From the NCBI GenBank assembly GCA_900544435.1, contig UQVG01000056.1, positions 1 to 10,538 on the forward strand: 10,538 nucleotides of DNA. Direction: 5' to 3'. Positions 6,416 to 10,538 of this stretch are shown here, one piece after another (the stretch's first letter is position 1; every line of letters begins with the position of its first letter). Under the pieces are notes generated by a model, which saw nothing but the letters and a program-made list of their open reading frames with translations, had not been told where the DNA came from and did not search any database. The position numbers and the translations under genes were made by a program. The DNA is from an uncultured Erysipelotrichaceae bacterium. GTDB taxonomy: Bacteria > Bacillota_I > Bacilli_A > Erysipelotrichales > Coprobacillaceae.

Positions 6416-7279
6416 TCAACGTTAAGTGTATTTTTTCTATCAAGTTGATTTCCTAAATGTAGGGCAATGTTTATGTATCCCATCTTTAAACATCTTACAA
6501 AAAAATTTTTGCTTCTCATCCAATTTGGAAAATACATGTTCATTTTTATTTTTCCTTTTCTTTTTACAGCTATTTCTGATGCCTTTTTTGATTTTCCTTT
6601 AAACATTAACTTTCTTTTTTTTGTTAATCTGATTATAAAATCATCATTGCATCCTTCTTTTAAAAAATATTCGTAATATATATTGGCATCATATCCCCTG
6701 TCACATACAAATGTACATTTCTTTTCTATGATTGATTTTATATATTCTATACTCTTTAGTGTTTCTTCATTCATTGATTTGAATTCTTTACTTTCCGTTG
6801 AATAAATATGACTGTATAAAGATATAGGTTGCTTCTCTTTTTTTGTAATTACAGTTGCTTCACAAACATGATATCCTGGATAGATATCATCTTTTAAAGA
6901 ACTTGCATCTCGTACCTTGCATAGGTCTTCAAATTTTTTCCATATTTTTTATGATTTCACTATCATCAAGCAAGACGAGTGGTTCTTCATCAATCTCATT
7001 GAGTACAGCTCTATTGTAATTATTTCTAATGATTTCTAATTCTTCATCATTTATTTTTTCAAGATTTTTAAATCGACGATCAATCATATAATTAAGTTTT
7101 ATATTTTCGTCAAATGCTCTAGATATGTCACTAAGCATTACACTTTGATTCTTCGATAGACCATATAACATATCCATAATAAATTTAGCTGTTGGCTTTT
7201 TTAATCCTTCAGTTATTTTATTAGAATAGTTTATAATTTGTCTTTTAGTTTCATATAGATTTGTGTTAAAATTGTTCAT
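6416..7279 (-). mobile_element. Broken IS4-type insertion sequence: frameshifted, C-terminally truncated DDE transposase
   Basis: The minus strand carries a transposase in two frames. The first (ATG at 7277-7279, stop at 6929-6931, 116 residues) has the N-terminal FIMDMLYGLSKNQSVMLSDI and the first catalytic-type aspartate region LVLLDDSEIIK. A net one-base shift near 6935-6945 moves the frame. It then continues with KFEDLCKVRDASSLKDDIYP through FVCDRGYDANIYY (second aspartate) and LTKKRKL to about MNMYF near 6545. After that the sequence loses resemblance, and the YREK-type segment with the catalytic glutamate is absent. The left end has been replaced by the GT14 remnant. Between 6545 and 6416 the open frame reads on with no family signal. 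It cannot encode active transposase. I could not identify terminal inverted repeats; the right end probably lies between 7280 and 7349. Confidence 0.82.
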
Positions 7280-7349
7280 GGAAATATTTTGTTTATTGGT
7301 CTAAACTTATTATACTATTTATGAGGTTGATTTTCCTTATAAAACAAGC

Positions 7350-7390
7350 AAAAACAGGCAAGTTGTGAATATACTTTTTGCCTGTTTTTT
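7350..7390. terminator. Perfect 12-bp hairpin terminator between GT14 and the insertion-sequence remnant
   Basis: AAAAACAGGCAA (7350-7361) and TTGCCTGTTTTT (7378-7389) are exact reverse complements around a 16-base loop. A T-rich run follows on both strands (TTTTTTATTTTT on plus; TGTTTTTGCTTGTTTT on minus). It would stop transcripts coming leftward from the GT14 gene. It may also shield the transposase from outside transcription, as some insertion-sequence ends do. The 145 bases between it and the GT14 stop contain nothing I can name. Confidence 0.7.
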
Positions 7391-7535
7391 ATTTTTATCG
7401 AAACTCAAAATATTTTACACCTCTATACTACATTTTCAAACAATCAACAATTTAATTTACAATGCATTAAAAATTGCTGGTATTCCATATCCATTAAGAT
7501 TAGCACAATCTCTATAAAAAACTTAAAGAAATACA

Positions 7536-8414
7536 CTATTTCATTTTTAATTTACTCTCTAATTTATTAATGATTTCTCCATCAATCTTTTCATCAAATT
7601 TTCTAGCTATTAGGAAATCACTATTCATAAGTGTATCATAATCATTTATTGTCAAAGTCTTAGGATGTCTGTTTTCACCAGTCCAATCTAAATAAACTTT
7701 TATATTCTCTCTAGTATTCGTATAAGGTGTTTTCATAAACAAACTTTGAAACAAAGACTCATCAGGGCAAATAGAATTATCAAAAAAGTCTAAAACTTCT
7801 TCATGCCTTTCTAAATAATCTAACATCCACTCCACGCTTGAATGAGTCAATGTCCACCATGAACTTCCAAAGTTATATTCCAAGCCTGTTATATTTTTCC
7901 TTTTAAAAAATAAAGTTTTGTATGGTCCCCCTGTTATTAAAATGTATAAATGTTTCAAAATTGTCATTGTTATTGTTTGATTTGCAAAACAAGTTGGATA
8001 TTTTAAATCATTTCTTTTTTTAAAACGTTTATATATTTTATAATTCCTATCCATCACATCAATATAATTAGCTCCCCTATGCTTTTCTAAGTATTTTTTA
8101 ATGTAATCGATTGATTTTATTGGAAAATCTTGACCACTCATAAACCAAAAGTAATCATATTGCATATTTGAATAAAATGCTTCTTTTAATAGATTAGTTG
8201 TAGCATGAATCATTTGATTCTGACCCCATTTAATATCAAGGCATTTACTTTCATCTAAAATAAACACGTTTTCTTTCTTTATAATTTTATTTGAAATATC
8301 ACTTTTTTTGTCTATGTGTAAATAAAAAGAAACATCCTCATCATCTAATGTATTGATCATTTTATTTATTTGATTTGGATTTTTATGACATAAAATTAAA
8401 AATGCTATCTTCAT
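7536..8414 (-). CDS. GT14 (Branch / core-2-like) glycosyltransferase, probable beta-1,6-N-acetylglucosaminyltransferase-type
   Basis: A 292-residue protein of the Branch/GT14 family. Landmarks in order are MKIAFLILCHKNPNQINKMI (start), YLHIDKKSD (31-39), KWGQNQMIHATTNLL (62-76), YFWFMSGQDFPIKS (88-101), GSSWWTLT (183-190), the catalytic-glutamate region CPDESLFQSLF (216-226), WTGENRHPKTLT (244-255) and ARKFDEK (270-276). Length and motif order are normal for bacterial members, which act in the cytoplasm on capsule or exopolysaccharide repeat units. The substrate cannot be told from sequence. It lies 87 bases after the initiating transferase and probably belongs to its transcript. The ATG lacks a good ribosome binding site (only AAAAAG three bases away), although the family-typical N-terminus and a TAG five codons upstream fix this start. 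An AAAAGGAG lies unused 57 bases upstream. A truncated paralogue follows at 6099-6415. Confidence 0.92.
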   Translation of the reverse strand: MKIAFLILCHKNPNQINKMINTLDDEDVSFYLHIDKKSDISNKIIKKENVFILDESKCLDIKWGQNQMIHATTNLLKEAFYSNMQYDYFWFMSGQDFPIKSIDYIKKYLEKHRGANYIDVMDRNYKIYKRFKKRNDLKYPTCFANQTITMTILKHLYILITGGPYKTLFFKRKNITGLEYNFGSSWWTLTHSSVEWMLDYLERHEEVLDFFDNSICPDESLFQSLFMKTPYTNTRENIKVYLDWTGENRHPKTLTINDYDTLMNSDFLIARKFDEKIDGEIINKLESKLKMK

Positions 8415-8425
8415 ATACTTTTTAA

Positions 8426-8468
8426 TATACTATAATATTCTTCATATAAAAGTATGATTTATAGTATA
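8426..8468. repeat. 10-bp inverted repeat upstream of the GT14 gene
   Basis: TATACTATAA (8426-8435) and TTATAGTATA (8459-8468) are perfect reverse complements separated by 23 bases, in the 87-base gap between the initiating transferase and GT14. In RNA it would form an AT-only stem just before the GT14 start, apart from one G-C pair. It could be an operator-like site, a structured leader or chance; the composition is low-complexity. Confidence 0.35.
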
Positions 8469-8501
8469 AAACTCCTTTTCTTATAATTTAATATATAATA
8501 A

Positions 8502-9866
8502 CTATAACGATCCTTTACCATAAACAACGCCTTTAATCGTTTTATAAATAATCGTAAAATCTAACCAGATAGACCAATTATGATAATAATAATCATCTAA
8601 TTTACAACGATAATTAAACTCAACATCACTTCTACCATTTGCTTGCCACATTCCTGTAACTCCTGGTTTACATTTAATAATAGAATTGTAATATTGTCCC
8701 ATATCTTGCTTTTCTCTTGGTAAATAAGGTCTAGGGCCAATTAATGACATTTCACCTAATAAAACATTGATAAATTGTGGCCATTCATCTAAAGATGTTT
8801 TTCTTAAAAACTTCCCTACTGGCGTAATTCTTGGATCATTGACCAACTTTTTATTTGTAAGATATTCTTCTTTGATTTTCGGATCTTTTTCCATCAATTC
8901 ATCTAAAATTCTTTCTGCATCAGGTACCATTGATCTAAACTTATAAATTTTAATCAATTTACCATTTTTACCAATTCTATCTTGACTAAAAATAATACTA
9001 TCATGATCCCCACTTTTGACATATTTATATTTTACAAAAGCAATCAAAGGAATTAACGTTAAACATCCAACAATTCCTGCACAAATATCAATAAATCTTT
9101 TCATTGTATTAGCAAGAGCAGACATTTCATTATTTGCAGTTGCAATTAGTAATTGCCCATCAAAATCCTGAACTTCAGAAGAAAAAGTCATTGTTCCATT
9201 AACATCTGGTAAATATTTAACAGTTTCTACTTTTCCATATATATCTGACATCACTTTATCAATCACTTCTTCACTTGCCTCTGGTAAAGCTACAATAATT
9301 TGTTCGATTTTTAATGTCTTAATAGCTTCATCTAATTCCTCATAACTATAAATAAAACTATTTTTAATAACATTTTCCTGTTTAAAATCAAATAATTGAT
9401 TTGTCCAATTTGCATCCACATAACCTTCTACTTTAGTTAAGGCAAATCGGTTATTATTTGATATTTTACCAAGTCTTGCTGCTTCATACCCTGTTCCAAT
9501 AACTAATGTTTTTCTAGCAAATTGTTCTCTAAAAGCTATTCTAATATAACGATCAGCAAGTAAACAAATGATAAACATTGACGCTACCATAATCGTTAAA
9601 TGCATTCTTCTTTCATAACCTGTTGATTTTGGTACTAAAACAAGTAAAGCTATATAAAAACAAAAACTTGATTTGACTAACGCTTTGATTTCATCCCATA
9701 TTAAACATGTACTTAATGAATAATGTCCATATATAAATAGAAATAAAAAATAAAGGATTCCTGAACCTATGATTAAATCCATATCCATATGGAAATATAA
9801 ACATATAAAGTAATACATGACAACTTCGATAAGAAGTAACATAAAGGGCATTAATTTTCTATTCAT
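8502..9866 (-). CDS. Polyprenyl-phosphate sugar-1-phosphate transferase initiating polysaccharide assembly (WbaP/CpsE-like)
   Basis: A 454-residue membrane enzyme of the polyprenol-phosphate phosphoglycosyltransferase superfamily, full length. Residues 1-110 hold about four membrane helices. Residues 115-245 form the CoA_binding_3-like cytoplasmic domain (LVIGTGYEAARLG near 121). The catalytic bacterial sugar transferase domain begins at about 255 (MKRFIDICAGIVG). It contains FSQDRIGKNGKLIKIYKFRS (293-312), TSLDEWPQFINVLLGEMSL with the catalytic DE dyad at 360-361, IGPRPYLPRE (376-385), and KPGVTGMWQANGRSD (400-414). The C-terminal part reads YYYHNWSIWLDFTIIYKTIK. It transfers sugar-1-phosphate from a UDP-sugar to undecaprenyl phosphate. 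Whether this is galactose, glucose or an amino sugar cannot be read. The ATG follows AAGAGGTG. It starts a leftward transcription unit, divergent from the PAP2 gene. Confidence 0.94.
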   Translation of the reverse strand: MNRKLMPFMLLLIEVVMYYFICLYFHMDMDLIIGSGILYFLFLFIYGHYSLSTCLIWDEIKALVKSSFCFYIALLVLVPKSTGYERRMHLTIMVASMFIICLLADRYIRIAFREQFARKTLVIGTGYEAARLGKISNNNRFALTKVEGYVDANWTNQLFDFKQENVIKNSFIYSYEELDEAIKTLKIEQIIVALPEASEEVIDKVMSDIYGKVETVKYLPDVNGTMTFSSEVQDFDGQLLIATANNEMSALANTMKRFIDICAGIVGCLTLIPLIAFVKYKYVKSGDHDSIIFSQDRIGKNGKLIKIYKFRSMVPDAERILDELMEKDPKIKEEYLTNKKLVNDPRITPVGKFLRKTSLDEWPQFINVLLGEMSLIGPRPYLPREKQDMGQYYNSIIKCKPGVTGMWQANGRSDVEFNYRCKLDDYYYHNWSIWLDFTIIYKTIKGVVYGKGSL

Positions 9867-9889
9867 CTTTTACACCTCTTATTATGTCC

Positions 9890-9895
9890 ATTATA
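9890..9895 (-). promoter_or_regulatory. Perfect -10 box upstream of the initiating transferase
   Basis: The complement of 9890-9895 is TATAAT, 23 bases before the ATG, with AAGAGGTG in between. At 17 bases upstream the -35 candidate is only TAGCAT, so the promoter would be weak or need an activator. It is one half of a divergent control region (9867-9969). Confidence 0.45.
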
Positions 9896-9935
9896 TCGTA
9901 ATTCAATTATTAATGCTATCTTTTCTCTTTTATAG

Positions 9936-9941
9936 TATAAT
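9936..9941 (+). promoter_or_regulatory. Perfect -10 box upstream of the PAP2 phosphatase
   Basis: TATAAT at 9936-9941 lies 28 bases before the ATG at 9970, with GGAGGG at 9959-9964. The -35 position (about 9913-9918) holds ATGCTA, a poor match. The two divergent -10 boxes are about 40 bases apart, so the two promoters overlap face to back and may compete. Confidence 0.5.
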
Positions 9942-9969
9942 AGATATATCAAAACTTTGGAGGGTCAAT

Positions 9970-10446
9970 ATGAAGTTTTTTTATGAAGGTATCAATAAAT
10001 TTATGTATAAACATCCTTTTATAAAATCTTGTGTTTATTTTGCATCAAAATTTTGTCCATGGATGGTTGCTATATTTTATTCACTTTTTTTACTAAAAAT
10101 AGTTATCGAATCACAAACTGGTTTTTATCTTTTATTTATTAAACCATTTGTCGTTTTATTAATTACTGTTCTACTTAGAATATTAATTGATAGACCTCGT
10201 CCTATTCAAAAGTATGACCTTAAACCTATTGATGATAAAAAAAGAATAGGTCATTCTTTCCCCAGTATTCATACGAGTTTAGCTATTTCTATTGCTTTGA
10301 CCGTTATTGCTCGAGGACCAAATATGGGATTATTACTCTCAGCACTTGCTATTACAATTACTTGTACAAGACTGCTTACAGGTGTTCACTATTTAACAGA
10401 TATTCTTGCAAGTATTTTAATTGCCCTTGCTATTTATAGCATTTAA
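9970..10446 (+). CDS. PAP2-family membrane phosphatase, possible undecaprenyl-pyrophosphate phosphatase
   Basis: A 158-residue integral membrane protein with about five helices and the three PAP2 phosphatase motifs. C1 is R-ILIDRP-RP (residues 70-78; the usual first lysine is arginine). C2 is PSIH (98-101; usual PSGH). C3 is TRLLTGVHYLTD (133-144; usual SR-x5-H-x3-D) with R134, H140 and D144 present. The catalytic histidines are therefore retained. An earlier in-frame ATG lies at 9817, but it falls inside the divergent gene. The ATG at 9970 has GGAGGG five bases before it and a TATAAT further up, so it is chosen. Family members remove phosphate from lipid phosphates such as undecaprenyl pyrophosphate or phosphatidylglycerol phosphate. 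Its place beside the enzyme that consumes undecaprenyl phosphate favours carrier recycling, but that is inference. It is the only complete plus-strand gene and ends in a terminator. Confidence 0.88.
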   Translation: MKFFYEGINKFMYKHPFIKSCVYFASKFCPWMVAIFYSLFLLKIVIESQTGFYLLFIKPFVVLLITVLLRILIDRPRPIQKYDLKPIDDKKRIGHSFPSIHTSLAISIALTVIARGPNMGLLLSALAITITCTRLLTGVHYLTDILASILIALAIYSI

Positions 10447-10474
10447 CGAAATAAGAAATTTATTTCGTTTTTTT
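10445..10474 (+). terminator. Rho-independent terminator overlapping the PAP2 stop codon
   Basis: AACGAAATAA (10445-10454) pairs perfectly with TTATTTCGTT (10460-10469) around a 5-base loop and is followed by TTTTT. The stem begins within the TAA stop codon (10444-10446), so it tightly ends the PAP2 transcript. Confidence 0.8.
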
Positions 10475-10532
10475 AATTTTTTAAAAGAAAAAATGATTTT
10501 TGTTGTCTATATAAATAATGGAGGGAGAAACT

Positions 10533-10538
10533 ATGGAA
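10533..10538 (+). CDS. Start of the next plus-strand gene, cut by the right edge
   Basis: GGAGGGAG at 10520-10527 is followed five bases later by ATG GAA at the window end. The strong ribosome binding site makes a real start likely, but only two codons are visible, so nothing can be said of the product. It is separated from PAP2 by the terminator and so needs its own promoter in 10475-10519; I see no clear consensus there beyond TATAAAT at 10509-10515, which is rather close. Confidence 0.55.

Noticed and set aside
6467..6676. Plus-strand open frame of 69 residues opposite the transposase
   Set aside because: It is an AT-rich antisense shadow of the transposase, rich in F and L, with no start signal.
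7391..7519. Plus-strand protein-like stretch YNALKIAGIPYPLRLAQSL ending in TAA
   Set aside because: The last 19 residues look plausible, but the part before them is low-complexity, there is no start or ribosome binding site, and I cannot tie it to a family. It may be an old remnant.
1..10538. Search by eye for CRISPR arrays, tRNA or rRNA genes, riboswitches, toxin-antitoxin or defence genes
   Set aside because: No regularly spaced repeats, tRNA-like cloverleaf, rRNA sequence or defence-protein motif was seen; the window is a glycan locus.

Overview
The DNA is very AT-rich, uses the standard code with TGA as a stop, and has strong AAGGAG-type ribosome binding sites. This points to a low-GC Bacillota (Firmicutes). 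A gut Erysipelotrichales or related lineage is plausible, but no marker gene in the window settles it. The window is most of a cell-surface polysaccharide (capsule/exopolysaccharide) locus of the Wzx/Wzy type. Almost everything is on the minus strand, so transcription runs from high to low coordinates.

Right part (about 7.3-10.5 kb). The initiating membrane sugar-phosphate transferase (8502-9866) would load the first sugar-1-phosphate onto undecaprenyl phosphate. It is followed by an intact GT14 (Branch-type) glycosyltransferase (7536-8414). A divergent PAP2 lipid phosphatase (9970-10446, plus strand), which may recycle the undecaprenyl carrier, shares the intergenic region with the initiating transferase and ends in a terminator. 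A further plus-strand gene begins at the right edge.

Middle (about 3.9-7.3 kb) is a graveyard. It holds a C-terminally truncated, frameshifted IS4-type transposase (6416-7279) joined to the last third of a second GT14 gene. Next come two terminator hairpins (5889-5984), a remnant scattered over three frames (5555-5778) and an orphan C-terminal fragment (5197-5361). One healthy GT2 glycosyltransferase (4227-5162) follows, then the N-terminal remains of a second GT2 (3920-4222).

Left part (1-3.9 kb) is an operon with its own good promoter (TTGATG, 17 bp, TATAAT at 3900-3928). It encodes an FdtA/QdtA-type dTDP-sugar 3,4-ketoisomerase, an FdtB/QdtB-type PLP aminotransferase and a GNAT acyltransferase. 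Together these would turn dTDP-4-keto-6-deoxyglucose into a dTDP-3-acylamido-3,6-dideoxyhexose (Fuc3NAc or Qui3NAc type). After a hairpin leader come the Wzx flippase and the start of one more gene, one base after it.

No polymerase (Wzy), RmlA/RmlB or chain-length regulator is visible, so these must lie elsewhere or be lost. The most interesting points are the mixed FdtA/QdtA active-site residues of the ketoisomerase, the GNAT enzyme where a left-handed beta-helix acetyltransferase is usual, and the series of dead glycosyltransferase genes that shows recent remodelling of the glycan. I see no clear evidence of a wholly new type of system.
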